A stretch of DNA of 64,000 bases from Rhizobiaceae bacterium (lineage in GTDB: Bacteria; Pseudomonadota; Alphaproteobacteria; Rhizobiales; Rhizobiaceae). Made by a program: the position numbers and the translations under genes. This document shows positions 24,799 through 33,523 of the stretch, in pieces (the first letter of the stretch is position 1; every line of letters starts with the position of its first letter). Location of the stretch: the NCBI GenBank assembly GCA_019635695.1, contig JAHBYZ010000006.1:1-64000 (forward strand). Direction: 5' to 3'. The notes beneath the pieces were generated by a model. That model made no database searches, was not told the origin of the DNA, and was given only the letters and a program-made list of their open reading frames with translations.

Positions 24799-25460
24799 GC
24801 GAGCTGCGCGAAGAGATCGAGATGCTTCTGCCGTGGTACGCCAACGGCACGCTCGGCGAGCGTGAGCGGGCGCAGGTTGAGGCCGCGCTGGCGGCCGACC
24901 CCTATCTCATGCAGAGCCTCGAAGTGCTGCTGGCCGACGGCGATGCGGTCCGCAGCGTGGCCGAGGCGACAGAACCGTCGCCGGCGATGGAGGCGCGGTT
25001 CCTCGCCCAGCTCGCGCGTGAGCCGGTTACGGGCGGCGCCTCACCGGCGTCAAATCTCTCGTCGAGCCTCGCCGCGCGCGCCGGCCGTTGGCTCGCGGCG
25101 TTGATCGGCGCCGCCACGCCGCCGCGGCTTGCCTACGCGGCCGCCGCGCTGGCGCTGGTATTCGTCGTCCAGGCCGGCGTCATCGCGGCGCTGGTGACCG
25201 ATCGCGGCGGCTTCCGGCTGGCGTCGGAAGACAAGCCGGGGGTGGACGGGCCGCGCCTGCTCGTCCAGTTCGTCGACACAGCGCCGGCAGGTGCGCTCGC
25301 GCAGGAGCTGGCCGACCTCGGCGCGCGCATCGTCGACGGGCCGGCTGGCGGACTGTTCACGCTGGCCTTCGCGGTGGGCGAGAAGCGCCCGGCAGAGGAA
25401 CTCGCCCAAATTCTGCGCCAGCGGCCGCAGTATTTTCGACTGGTGCTGCCGGCAAAGTAG
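24795..25460 (+). CDS. Membrane anti-sigma factor with propeptide-like outer domain
   Basis: A 221-residue protein with one membrane helix. The cytosolic part opens ELREEIEMLLPWYANGTLGE, followed by a RAQVEAALAADP helix: the layout of zf-HC2-type anti-sigma domains but without the usual His/Cys zinc ligands. The helix at about 112-134 is LAYAAAALALVFVVQAGVIA. The outer domain (about 150-221) runs LLVQF, helix ALAQELADLGARIVDG, strand LFTLAFAV, helix AEELAQILRQRPQYF, strand. That order mirrors the propeptide of the S8 protease next door (see findings). ATGA overlap with the sigma gene. Confidence 0.82.
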   Translation: MSELREEIEMLLPWYANGTLGERERAQVEAALAADPYLMQSLEVLLADGDAVRSVAEATEPSPAMEARFLAQLAREPVTGGASPASNLSSSLAARAGRWLAALIGAATPPRLAYAAAALALVFVVQAGVIAALVTDRGGFRLASEDKPGVDGPRLLVQFVDTAPAGALAQELADLGARIVDGPAGGLFTLAFAVGEKRPAEELAQILRQRPQYFRLVLPAK

Positions 25461-25511
25461 CGCGGCCACCCAGCGGGCCCGCTCGCAACCCACGCAGGCA
25501 AGGAGAGCACG

Positions 25512-26963
25512 ATGAGGTCTTTCCCGCAGTGCATGACCCGCCCTCGCTTCCTCGTTTGCGTCGCCGCCGTCGCCGCGATGGTCGCGTCGTCGCCGGCCGC
25601 GGTCGCCATGGAAGGCGGCAGCGGCGAGGCGCCCTTCGTGGCGCCATCCGCTGCCCGCACCGAGGCGCCGCGGGCGAAGCCGCGCGCGGAGGCTGCCCGG
25701 CCGGCGCGACAGCAAACCGCCGCGCCATCGGCGCGACAAAAACCGGCAGCCCGGCAGGGGAGCAGGACCACGGCACGGGCGACCAGCCAGCCGGGCAGCA
25801 AGTCCGCCCGACAGGCTGCGACTGAGACCGCGCCGAGCGGCGCGCCCTCCGCCGGCGAGACGCGCATGCTGGCCGACGAGGTGGTCGTGCGTTTCCGCCT
25901 TTCCGCGCGGCAGGCGGCGATGGACGCGCTGGTGCGCCGGCTCGGGCTGCGGCATGTCGAGGCCCGCACGTTTGCGGCCGCGGGGATCACCGTTCACCGC
26001 TATGCGCTGGGGCAGGGTCGGTCGCTCACCGAGATCGTCGCCGCGCTGGAGGATGACCCGGCCGTGGTCTATGCCCAGCCGAATTATCTCTATTCCCTGC
26101 TGCAGGGCGCTGCGGCGGCGGCGCCGGGCGCGCAATATGCCATCGACGCTCTGTCCATACCCAGCGCGCACACGCTGACGGCGGGGCGCGGGATCACCGT
26201 GGCGGTGATCGATTCCGGCATCGACCGCACCCATCCGGAATTTGCCGGTGCCGCCATCGAGGCACGCGATGTCGCCGGCGATGCCGCGACGCCGCCGCAC
26301 GCGCACGGAACCTCCATTGCCGGCGTCATCGCCGCGCACGGCACGCTCATGGGCGTTGCGCCGGACGTTTCTCTGGTCGGCATACGCGCCTTCGTCGATG
26401 ACGGCGCTGCATCCGGCCCCTACGGCACCAGCTGGCGCATAGCCGCCGGCCTGGACGCGGCCCTCAAGGCCGACGCGCGCGTGGTCAACATGAGCTTCGC
26501 GGGGCCGCGCGACCCGCTGATCGAACAGGGCGTGGAAGGACTCGCCCGACGCGGCGTTGCCATGGTCGCGGCGGCAGGCAACGAAGGCGCGTCCGCCCCG
26601 CCGCAATACCCCGCCGCATATGACGGGGTCATCGCGGTCACGGCGGTCGACAGCGCGCGCAGCGCCTTTGCCGCCGCCAATAGCGGCGCCTACATCGCGT
26701 TCGCCGCGCCCGGCGTCGACATCGTGTCTCCCGCGCCTGCCGGGGCCTACCAGATCACCTCCGGCACGTCTCTGGCGGCAGCCCATGTCAGCGGCGTCGC
26801 TGCGCTCCTGCTGGCGCGCGATCCGCGGCTCGCTCCGCCTGACATCGGCCGCCTTCTGTCGGCGGCGGCGACCGACCTCGGCGAACCGGGGCGCGACGAC
26901 ACCTACGGCTACGGCCTGCCGGACGCCGCCAGGGCGCTCGCCGCCGCCAGGGCCGGCGACTGA
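25512..26963 (+). CDS. Secreted subtilisin-like serine protease (family S8)
   Basis: A 483-residue exported protease. Signal peptide about 1-32; then MEGGSGEAPF and a long Ala/Arg/Pro/Gln-rich linker to about residue 110; a propeptide about 118-195 (DEVVVRFRLSARQAAMDALV ... AVVYAQPNYLY); and the S8 catalytic domain. The triad is intact: Asp234 in VAVIDSGIDRTHPEF, His265 in HAHGTSIAGVIAAHG and Ser420 in GTSLAAAHVSGVAALLL, with the oxyanion Asn in AAAGNEG. AAGGAGAG precedes the ATG. It starts 51 bases after the anti-sigma gene, so sigma, anti-sigma and protease form one operon. Confidence 0.92.
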   Translation: MRSFPQCMTRPRFLVCVAAVAAMVASSPAAVAMEGGSGEAPFVAPSAARTEAPRAKPRAEAARPARQQTAAPSARQKPAARQGSRTTARATSQPGSKSARQAATETAPSGAPSAGETRMLADEVVVRFRLSARQAAMDALVRRLGLRHVEARTFAAAGITVHRYALGQGRSLTEIVAALEDDPAVVYAQPNYLYSLLQGAAAAAPGAQYAIDALSIPSAHTLTAGRGITVAVIDSGIDRTHPEFAGAAIEARDVAGDAATPPHAHGTSIAGVIAAHGTLMGVAPDVSLVGIRAFVDDGAASGPYGTSWRIAAGLDAALKADARVVNMSFAGPRDPLIEQGVEGLARRGVAMVAAAGNEGASAPPQYPAAYDGVIAVTAVDSARSAFAAANSGAYIAFAAPGVDIVSPAPAGAYQITSGTSLAAAHVSGVAALLLARDPRLAPPDIGRLLSAAATDLGEPGRDDTYGYGLPDAARALAAARAGD

Positions 26964-26992
26964 GAGCGGCGAAAGTTTTTTCTCTGAGGCGA

Positions 26993-27021
26993 TGAACCTT
27001 CCGGCGAGCCGGTGCGACCAA
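26993..27021 (+). promoter_or_regulatory. Putative ECF sigma promoter (copy 2)
   Basis: TGAACCTT (26993-27000), 13 bases, GCGACCAA (27014-27021), identical in both blocks and spacing to the element before the sigma factor gene. It precedes the small secreted protein gene at 27071 by about 50 bases. Confidence 0.6.
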
Positions 27022-27070
27022 CGGACATAAGCCGGACGAAGAACCGGCCCAACCCCGGAAGGAGAACACC

Positions 27071-27457
27071 ATGTTTGCCAGGATCCTCGCCACCGTCGCC
27101 GCCGCCGCCGTGCTTTCGACCGCCATCATCAGCCCGTCCTTCGCCGACATGGGCGGCGGCAGCGGCGAGCCCGAAGCGACCGCTTACTATCAGGGCGGCT
27201 CGTCGATCAATTCGCGCCGCAACCGCGACGGCTCGCGCACCGTCACCGAGCGCGACCGTAACGGCGCCGTCGTCAACCAGCGCGTCGTCGCCAAGCCCGC
27301 CAAGCCGGCGAAGAAGCCGCGCAAGCCGGGCCGCGCATGGGCCAGCGCCTACGATCCGGCGACGGGGACACGCGTCACCTCGATCGACAACGGCGACCGC
27401 ACCCGCACCGTCATCAGCATCGGGCCATTCGGCATCGGCATCGGCATCTCGCGCTGA
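27071..27457 (+). CDS. Small secreted basic protein, sigma-module partner
   Basis: A 128-residue protein with a signal peptide (about 1-25, ending SPSFA). The mature N-terminus DMGGGSGE nearly repeats the MEGGSGE found just after the signal peptide of the S8 protease. The middle is rich in Arg/Asn/Asp (INSRRNRDGSRTVTERDRNG), then Lys/Pro/Ala-rich (KPAKPAKKPRKPGR), and the end is Gly/Ile-rich (IGPFGIGIGISR). No family was recognised. GGAAGGAGAA precedes the ATG, an ECF-like promoter lies upstream and a strong terminator follows, so it can be a single-gene unit under the sigma factor. Confidence 0.8.
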   Translation: MFARILATVAAAAVLSTAIISPSFADMGGGSGEPEATAYYQGGSSINSRRNRDGSRTVTERDRNGAVVNQRVVAKPAKPAKKPRKPGRAWASAYDPATGTRVTSIDNGDRTRTVISIGPFGIGIGISR

Positions 27458-27480
27458 CCGCCCGCCGCCCCCACCGCAGC

Positions 27481-27515
27481 AAGCAGCCCGCCGCTCGCCG
27501 GCGGGCTGCTTGTTT
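27481..27515 (+). terminator. Rho-independent terminator after the small secreted protein
   Basis: Perfect 13-bp stem: AAGCAGCCCGCCG (27481-27493), loop CTCGC, CGGCGGGCTGCTT (27499-27511), then GTTTG. It separates the sigma module from the S46 peptidase gene. Confidence 0.85.
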
Positions 27516-27608
27516 GGGGCTCCACCTTCAGACGTTGCGCATCTCGCGCCGGTGAACTTGCCCGCAACCCGAGGTTGGCGCAGGATGCCGCAGCGGCAGG
27601 AGGCGAGC

Positions 27609-29660
27609 TTGATCAGGGCATTGGCGACAGCATTGGCACTTGTGGTCGCCAGCGGCGCGGCTGCCGACGAAGGCCTGTGGACCTTCGAGAACTTTCCCGC
27701 CGATGCGGTTCGCGCGGCTCACGGCTTTGCGCCAGACCAGACCTGGCTCGACCGGGTGCGCGCCGCCACGCTCAGCCTCGGCGGCTGCACGGCCTCGATC
27801 GTGAGCGCGCGGGGTCTCGTGATGACCAATCATCACTGCGTCGAAGCCTGCGTCGCAGCTCTGGCCTCGCCCGACCAGGACGTGCTGGTCACGCCGGTGC
27901 TGGCGCGCACGGAGGCCGACGAGAAGACGTGCCCGGGCCAGGAGGCCTATGTCGTCACCGACATCAGCGACGTCACTGCGCGCATTCGCGCCGTGCAGGC
28001 CGGGCTTGCGGCGGTGCAGGCCGCGGCGGCGCGTTCGGCCGAAATCGACAGGATCGTCGCCGAGTGCGAGCGTGGCGACGCATACCGCTGGTGCGAGGTC
28101 GCCGGGCTCTATTCGGGCGGCGTGGAAACGCTCTATGGCTACAGGCTCTGGGACGACGTCCGCCTCGTGCTTGCGCCGGAGAGCGCGGCCGGCAGCTTCG
28201 GCGGCGATCCGGACAATTTCAGTTTCCCGCGCTTCGCCTACGACGTCGCCTTCCTGCGGCTTTACGAGAACGGCGAGCCGGCCGCGACGCCGCAGCACCT
28301 GAAGGTCCGGCCCACGCCGCTTTCTGAAGGCGAGATGCTGTTCGTGTCCGGGTTCCCCGGCGAGACGGGCCGGGCCGATACTCTGATGCATATGACGATG
28401 TACACGGATACGTACTATCCGATGAGCATGTCGCTCGGCGCCGAGCTGCGCGGCAGGCTGATCGCCGCCATGGCGAACGGCGCCAAGCCACGCGGGTTCG
28501 ACGCGCTGCTTGCCGGCACCGAGAACAATTTCAAGCGCGAGTGGACGGAGATGGCTTCGCTGCGCAGCCCCGGCTTCCTCGAGGCGATGGCCGCCCGCGA
28601 GGCGCAGTTCAAGGCCGATCTCGCGGCGCGGCCCGACGTGGCCGCCAAGGTCTCCGACGCCTGGAGCGAAATCGACACCGCGATGCTTGCGGCACGGCGC
28701 ATCTTCAACATGCGCTATCTCAGCGAATACGCAGGGGCGGGCGCCACGCTCGCGTTCCAGGCCCGGCAGATCGTGCGCGCGGCAGGCGAGCGCAAGCTGC
28801 CGGAAGAAGACCGGCTGCCGGGATACTCGGACGCTGCCATCGCCGACCTGCGCAGCGAATTCGAGCATGAGGCGCCTGTCTATGCCGAGCGTGACGAGCT
28901 GTTGCTGGGCTTCTGGCTCGCCAAGCTTCGCGAATATCTCTCGGCGGATCACCCCATGGTCCGCGCCGCGCTCGGGCGTGAGAGCCCCGAAGGAGTCGCG
29001 GCGCGCGCCATTTCGCAGACCGGCCTCGTCGACGCGGCAGAGCGCGTGCGGCTGCTTGACGGCGGCGCCGACGCGGTGGCCGCTTCCACCGACCCGCTGA
29101 TCCGGCTGATGGCGGCAATCGAATTTGCGGCGCGCGACGTTGCCGCACGCTACCATGAAGAGGTCATCGTCCCGCGCGAGGCGGCCGAGCGCCGCCTGAA
29201 CGAGGCCCGTTTCGAAATCTACGGAAAGGCCATTTATCCCGACGCATTTTCGACGCTGCGGCTCAACCCGGGCGTCGTCGCCGGCTGGACCGAACCGGAC
29301 GGGCGCGTCGTGCCGTCCTTCACGCGCTTTTCCGGCCTGCTTGAGCGGGCCACCGACGCGGCGCCGTTCAAGCTCGCGCCGCTGTGGGAGGCTGCGAAGG
29401 ACAGGCTCGACCCCGACACGATCCTCAACGTCTCCACCGACAACGACACGGTCGGCGGCAATTCGGGGTCGCCGGTGCTCGACCGCGACGGCAACGTGGT
29501 CGCCGCCATGTTCGACGGCAACATCTATTCCAATGGCGGCTACTACCTGTTCGACCCCAAGCTCAACCGGTCCGTGGTGGTTGCGGCGACGGCGATTCTC
29601 GAAGGGCTGGCCAAGGTCTACGACATGGATCGCGTCGTGAGCGAGCTGACGGCGGAGTGA
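27609..29660 (+). CDS. Exported S46 family serine peptidase
   Basis: A 683-residue peptidase of the DPP7/DPP11 (S46) family, exopeptidases that remove dipeptides from peptide N-termini outside the cytoplasm. Signal peptide about 1-19 (MIRALATALALVVASGAAA), then DEGLWTFENFP, a typical S46 opening. The catalytic His is in GLVMTNHHCVEACV (about residue 75) and the Ser at about 619 in VGGNSGSPVLDRDGNVV. Length fits the family. Start: TTG at 27609 with AGGAGG at 27598-27603, five bases away; an ATG at 27585 would lengthen the signal peptide. The terminator upstream means it probably has its own promoter, yet its position next to the S8 protease suggests joint work in peptide breakdown. Confidence 0.87.
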   Translation: MIRALATALALVVASGAAADEGLWTFENFPADAVRAAHGFAPDQTWLDRVRAATLSLGGCTASIVSARGLVMTNHHCVEACVAALASPDQDVLVTPVLARTEADEKTCPGQEAYVVTDISDVTARIRAVQAGLAAVQAAAARSAEIDRIVAECERGDAYRWCEVAGLYSGGVETLYGYRLWDDVRLVLAPESAAGSFGGDPDNFSFPRFAYDVAFLRLYENGEPAATPQHLKVRPTPLSEGEMLFVSGFPGETGRADTLMHMTMYTDTYYPMSMSLGAELRGRLIAAMANGAKPRGFDALLAGTENNFKREWTEMASLRSPGFLEAMAAREAQFKADLAARPDVAAKVSDAWSEIDTAMLAARRIFNMRYLSEYAGAGATLAFQARQIVRAAGERKLPEEDRLPGYSDAAIADLRSEFEHEAPVYAERDELLLGFWLAKLREYLSADHPMVRAALGRESPEGVAARAISQTGLVDAAERVRLLDGGADAVAASTDPLIRLMAAIEFAARDVAARYHEEVIVPREAAERRLNEARFEIYGKAIYPDAFSTLRLNPGVVAGWTEPDGRVVPSFTRFSGLLERATDAAPFKLAPLWEAAKDRLDPDTILNVSTDNDTVGGNSGSPVLDRDGNVVAAMFDGNIYSNGGYYLFDPKLNRSVVVAATAILEGLAKVYDMDRVVSELTAE

Positions 29661-29776
29661 CTTGAAGCCGGGCGACCGTTCAATCGATACAGTAGGGGCC
29701 GCGCCAGATTCGCGCATTGCCCTGCTGTCGCGTTTTCGCTATCAGCCGGCTCGACTGCCATTCAGGGGATGAAGAC

Positions 29777-30004
29777 ATGGCCGACCACACGCCTGCCGGT
29801 CCGCTCGAGACGGGCGCCGCGATGGACTACTCCGAGCACGACAAGACCTACTCGATGTTTCTCGGGCTGGCCAAATGGTGCTCGCTGGTCGTGGCGGCGA
29901 TCCTGATCGCCATGGCGTTCGGCTTCTTCACGAGCGCCGGCTTCTTCTCGGCCACCATCCTCTTCATCCTGATTTGCGCCGTCGGCGGCTTCCTGCTGCG
30001 CTAG
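29777..30004 (+). CDS. aa3-type cytochrome c oxidase subunit IV family protein
   Basis: A 75-residue protein with a short polar N-terminus containing MDYSEHDKTYSMFLGLAKW, the hallmark of the small bacterial aa3 oxidase subunit IV, and two hydrophobic segments (SLVVAAILIAMAFGFF, ATILFILICAVGGFLL). It is an accessory membrane subunit of the terminal oxidase; the other oxidase genes are not in this window. Start: ATG at 29777. It lies directly upstream of the transhydrogenase operon, as often seen in Rhizobiales. Confidence 0.85.
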   Translation: MADHTPAGPLETGAAMDYSEHDKTYSMFLGLAKWCSLVVAAILIAMAFGFFTSAGFFSATILFILICAVGGFLLR

Positions 30005-30088
30005 TCCGTCAGGACAAGGCGGCCGGAAGGCTTCCATGCGATTTTGGCGGGCGTAGGCCCGCATAGCCCGGCCTGAGGGAGCGAGAGG

Positions 30089-31333
30089 GTGGGACAGACA
30101 GTATTCGTGCCGCGCGAGATCGAAGGCGGGGAGACGCGTGTCGCGGCCTCGCCGGAGACGGTCAAGCGCATCACCGGCCTGGGCTACGACGTGGTCGTGG
30201 AAGCCGGAGCGGGCGCATCCTCGCGCATTCCGGACGACGAGTTCGCGAAGAACGGTGCCAGGATCGGCAAGGCGTCCGATGCCGGCAAGGCCGACGTCGT
30301 CCTGAAGGTCCGCCGGCCGAACGAGACGGAGCTCAAGGGCTACAAGTCCGGCGCTGTCGTCATCGCCACCATGGACCCGTACGGCAACGACGCCGCGGTG
30401 CTGGCCATGGCCAAGGCCGGTGTGTCCGCCTTCGCCATGGAGTTCATGCCGCGCATCACCCGCGCGCAGGTGATGGACGTACTGTCGTCGCAGGCCAACC
30501 TCGCCGGCTACCAGGCGGTGATCGACGCGGCGGCCGAATATGACCGCGCGCTGCCGATGATGATGACTGCGGCCGGCACCGTGCCCGCCGCCAAGGTGTT
30601 CGTCATGGGCGCCGGCGTCGCCGGCCTGCAGGCCATCGCCACCGCGCGCCGGCTCGGTGCGGTCGTCACCGCCACCGACGTGCGCCCCGCCGCCAAGGAA
30701 CAGGTCGCCTCGCTCGGCGCCAAGTTCATCGCGGTCGAGGACGAAGAGTTCAAGGCTGCCGAGACTGCCGGCGGCTATGCCAAGGAGATGTCGAAGGAAT
30801 ACCAGGCCAAGCAGGCCGCGCTGACGGCCGAGCACGTGGCCAAGCAGGACATCGTCATCACCACGGCGCTGATCCCCGGCCGGCCGGCGCCGAAGCTGAT
30901 CTCGGCGGCGATGGTGGCTTCGATGAAGCCGGGTTCCGTGCTGATCGACCTGGCGGTCGAGCGCGGCGGCAATGTCGAGGGTGCGCAGGCCGGAAAGGTC
31001 GTGACCACGGCCAATGGCGCGAAGATCGTCGGACATCTCAACATGCCCGGCCGCATCGCTGCGTCGGCCTCGCTGCTTTACGCGAAGAACCTCTTCGCCT
31101 TCCTCGAGACGCTGACCGACAAGGCTACCAAGCAGCTTGCCATCGACACCGAGGGCGAGCTGGTGAAGCCGACGCTGCTCACGCACGGCGGCAAGGTCGT
31201 GCATCCGGCCTTCAACAAGGCGGGTGCCGCGCCGCTCGTCGACGCGAAGCCGGCCGCGGCAGCGCCCGCCGAAGGCAAGCCGGCCGCTGCCAAATCCTCT
31301 TCCCGGAGCAAGAAGTCCGGAGGGAAAGCCTGA
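30089..31333 (+). CDS. pntAA: NAD(P) transhydrogenase subunit alpha, part 1
   Basis: A 414-residue soluble NAD(H)-binding subunit (domain I) of proton-translocating transhydrogenase, which uses the proton gradient to make NADPH from NADH. It opens [20 protein letters not shown]; the mobile-loop and NAD region [20 protein letters not shown] is present. The C-terminal tail is Ala/Lys/Ser-rich. Start: GTG at 30089 after GAGAGG. The stop shares one base with the ATG of the next subunit. Confidence 0.95.
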   Translation: MGQTVFVPREIEGGETRVAASPETVKRITGLGYDVVVEAGAGASSRIPDDEFAKNGARIGKASDAGKADVVLKVRRPNETELKGYKSGAVVIATMDPYGNDAAVLAMAKAGVSAFAMEFMPRITRAQVMDVLSSQANLAGYQAVIDAAAEYDRALPMMMTAAGTVPAAKVFVMGAGVAGLQAIATARRLGAVVTATDVRPAAKEQVASLGAKFIAVEDEEFKAAETAGGYAKEMSKEYQAKQAALTAEHVAKQDIVITTALIPGRPAPKLISAAMVASMKPGSVLIDLAVERGGNVEGAQAGKVVTTANGAKIVGHLNMPGRIAASASLLYAKNLFAFLETLTDKATKQLAIDTEGELVKPTLLTHGGKVVHPAFNKAGAAPLVDAKPAAAAPAEGKPAAAKSSSRSKKSGGKA

Positions 31334-31755
31334 TGGAAAAGTCTGCTCTCGAACAGGCGCTGAACCAGCTCGACGCCGCCTCGGCGGCCGTGCGCGTGGC
31401 GCTCACCGACCAGTCGACGGCCGAGGCCGCAGCCGATGCCGCCGGTGCAGCCGCCGCGGCGGCGACCGGCATCGACCCGTTCGTCTTCCGCTTCGCCATC
31501 TTCGTGCTGGCGATCTTCGTCGGCTATTATGTCGTCTGGTCGGTCACGCCGGCCCTGCACACGCCGCTGATGGCGGTCACCAACGCCATCTCCTCGGTCA
31601 TCGTCGTCGGCGCGCTGCTGGCGGTCGCGGCTTCGGCCGCCGGCCTGGCCACCGGCTTCGGCTTCATCGCCACCGTGCTTGCCGCGGTGAACATCTTCGG
31701 CGGCTTCCTCGTCACCCAGCGCATGCTCGCCATGTACAAGAAGAAGGCGAAGTAA
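31333..31755 (+). CDS. pntAB: NAD(P) transhydrogenase subunit alpha, part 2
   Basis: A 140-residue membrane subunit. An Ala-rich N-terminal stretch is followed by about four helices ([56 protein letters not shown], ending [12 protein letters not shown]). The TPLM-T-N-A-ISS motif is typical of domain II. The separate gene for this part is the alphaproteobacterial arrangement; in E. coli it is fused to part 1. It starts in the stop of pntAA. Confidence 0.93.
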   Translation: MEKSALEQALNQLDAASAAVRVALTDQSTAEAAADAAGAAAAAATGIDPFVFRFAIFVLAIFVGYYVVWSVTPALHTPLMAVTNAISSVIVVGALLAVAASAAGLATGFGFIATVLAAVNIFGGFLVTQRMLAMYKKKAK

Positions 31756-31759
31756 GCCG

Positions 31760-33160
31760 ATGTCTGCCGAGCTCGCCTCCTTCCTCTACCTCGCGTCAGG
31801 CATCCTGTTCATCCTGGCGCTTCGCGGCCTGTCGCATCCGACCACCAGCCGGCAGGGCAACACCTTCGGCATGATCGGCATGGCGATCGCCATCCTGACC
31901 TCGCTGGCGCTGGCGCGGCCGTCCTTCAACGGCTTCGTCCTCATCGTCGTGGGTCTCGGCATCGGCGGCACGGTCGGCGCGGTGATCGCCCGGCGCATCG
32001 CCATGACCTCGATGCCGCAGCTGGTCGCCGCCTTCCACAGCCTCGTCGGTCTCGCAGCCGTCATGGTCGCGGCGGCGGCGGTCTATGCGCCGGAGAGCTT
32101 CGACATCGGCATCCCCGGCCATATCCACGCGCAGGCGCTGGTCGAGATGTCGCTCGGCGTCGCCATCGGCGCCATCACCTTCACCGGCTCGGTCATCGCG
32201 TTCCTGAAGCTCGACGGCCGCATGTCCGGCAAGCCTATCCTGCTGCCGGCCCGCCACCTCATCAACATCGCGCTCGCCATCGCGCTGGTGGTGCTCATCG
32301 CGCTGCTGATCTCGACCCAGTCGACCACGATCTTCTGGGCCATCGTCGCGGTTTCGCTGGTGCTCGGCGTGCTGCTCATCGTGCCGATCGGCGGCGCCGA
32401 CATGCCGGTCGTCGTGTCGATGCTGAACAGCTATTCCGGCTGGGCCGCGGCCGCGCTCGGCTTCACGCTCGGCAACCTCGCGCTCATCATCACCGGCGCG
32501 CTGGTCGGCTCCTCGGGCGCGATCCTGTCCTACATCATGTGCAAGGGCATGAACCGCTCGTTCATCTCCGTCATCCTCGGCGGCTTCGGCGGCGAGACGG
32601 CGGCGGCCGGTGGCGACGACGGCGTGCAGCGCACGGTCAAGACCGGTGCGGCCGACGATGCCGCCTACCTGATGGCAAATGCCCAGAAGGTCATCATCGT
32701 GCCGGGTTACGGCATGGCGGTCGCGCAGGCCCAGCACGCGCTGCGCGAGATGGCCGACAAGCTCAAGGCCAAGGGCGTCGAGGTGAAGTACGCGATCCAC
32801 CCAGTGGCAGGCCGCATGCCCGGCCACATGAACGTGCTGCTCGCCGAGGCCAACGTGCCCTATGACGAGGTGTTCGAACTGGAGGATATCAACTCCGAGT
32901 TCGCGCAGGCCGACGTCGCCTATGTCATCGGCGCCAACGACGTGACCAACCCGTCCGCCCGCGACGACAAGTCCTCACCGATCTACGGCATGCCGATCCT
33001 GGACGTCGACAAGGCGCGCACCTGCCTGTTCGTCAAGCGCTCGCTCGGCTCGGGCTACGCCGGCATCGACAACACGCTGTTCTACAAGGACGGCACCATG
33101 ATGCTGCTTGGCGACGCCAAGAAGATGACCGAGGAAATCGTCAAGGCGCTGGATCACTGA
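31760..33160 (+). CDS. pntB: NAD(P) transhydrogenase subunit beta
   Basis: A 466-residue subunit with about eight to nine helices (domain II) and the C-terminal NADP(H)-binding domain III. Domain III markers: VIIVPGYGMAVAQAQHALRE (the dinucleotide loop), KYAIHPVAGRMPGHMNVLLA, and YVIGANDVTNPSARDDKSSP with GMPILDVDKA. It starts four bases after pntAB and is followed by a strong terminator, closing the operon. Confidence 0.95.
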   Translation: MSAELASFLYLASGILFILALRGLSHPTTSRQGNTFGMIGMAIAILTSLALARPSFNGFVLIVVGLGIGGTVGAVIARRIAMTSMPQLVAAFHSLVGLAAVMVAAAAVYAPESFDIGIPGHIHAQALVEMSLGVAIGAITFTGSVIAFLKLDGRMSGKPILLPARHLINIALAIALVVLIALLISTQSTTIFWAIVAVSLVLGVLLIVPIGGADMPVVVSMLNSYSGWAAAALGFTLGNLALIITGALVGSSGAILSYIMCKGMNRSFISVILGGFGGETAAAGGDDGVQRTVKTGAADDAAYLMANAQKVIIVPGYGMAVAQAQHALREMADKLKAKGVEVKYAIHPVAGRMPGHMNVLLAEANVPYDEVFELEDINSEFAQADVAYVIGANDVTNPSARDDKSSPIYGMPILDVDKARTCLFVKRSLGSGYAGIDNTLFYKDGTMMLLGDAKKMTEEIVKALDH

Positions 33161-33187
33161 GTCCGTCCTGACCGGTTGACCGTACAG

Positions 33188-33219
33188 AAAGCCCGGCCTC
33201 GCGCCGGGCTTTGTGTTTC
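33188..33219 (+). terminator. Rho-independent terminator of the pnt operon
   Basis: Stem AAAGCCCGGC (33188-33197) / GCCGGGCTTT (33203-33212) with loop CTCGC, followed by GTGTTTC. Located 28 bases past the pntB stop. Confidence 0.88.
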
Positions 33220-33235
33220 TGCGTTCTCCCTTGAC

Positions 33236-33256
33236 TTGGACTATCGGTTAGTCCAA
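33236..33256 (+). promoter_or_regulatory. Putative operator of the second toxin-antitoxin pair
   Basis: Inverted repeat TTGGACTA (33236-33243) / TAGTCCAA (33249-33256), ten bases before the antitoxin ATG. TTGACT just upstream (33231-33236) could be the -35 element, so the dyad overlaps the promoter as expected for an autoregulated antitoxin. Confidence 0.55.
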
Positions 33257-33265
33257 ATTGCTGGC

Positions 33266-33523
33266 ATGGAAATCTCCGTCAGCGACGCCAAAGCCCAACT
33301 CACCGATCTCGTCCGCCGCGCGGAATCCGGCGAGGAGGTCGTGCTGACCCGCCATGGCCAGCCTGCGGCGAAGATCGTGTCTGTGAAGCCCAAGCCGACC
33401 GCCGCTGAAAAACATGCCCTGATAACCAGGATCATGGAGGAGGGCAGCAAGAAGGCACTGCCGGGGCCGTGCGCTGCGCGAAGCCAGGATTACCTCTATG
33501 GTGACGATGGCCTGCCGGCGTGA
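33266..33523 (+). CDS. Antitoxin of the Phd/YefM (VapB-like) family
   Basis: An 85-residue antitoxin beginning MEISVSDAKAQLTDLVRRAE, then SGEEVVLTRHGQPAAKIVSV, the Phd/YefM DNA-binding half. The C-terminal tail (RSQDYLYGDDGLPA) is a form often paired with PIN toxins, where DxLYGDDGLP contacts the toxin. Start: ATG at 33266, the first codon of the family pattern. Its TGA overlaps the GTG of the toxin gene. Confidence 0.88.
   Translation: MEISVSDAKAQLTDLVRRAESGEEVVLTRHGQPAAKIVSVKPKPTAAEKHALITRIMEEGSKKALPGPCAARSQDYLYGDDGLPA

Noticed and set aside
27012-29660. Reading the S46 gene as an 882-residue protein from 27012
   Set aside because: The added part overlaps the small secreted protein in another frame and the terminator hairpin; the signal peptide shows the real start near 27609 or 27585.
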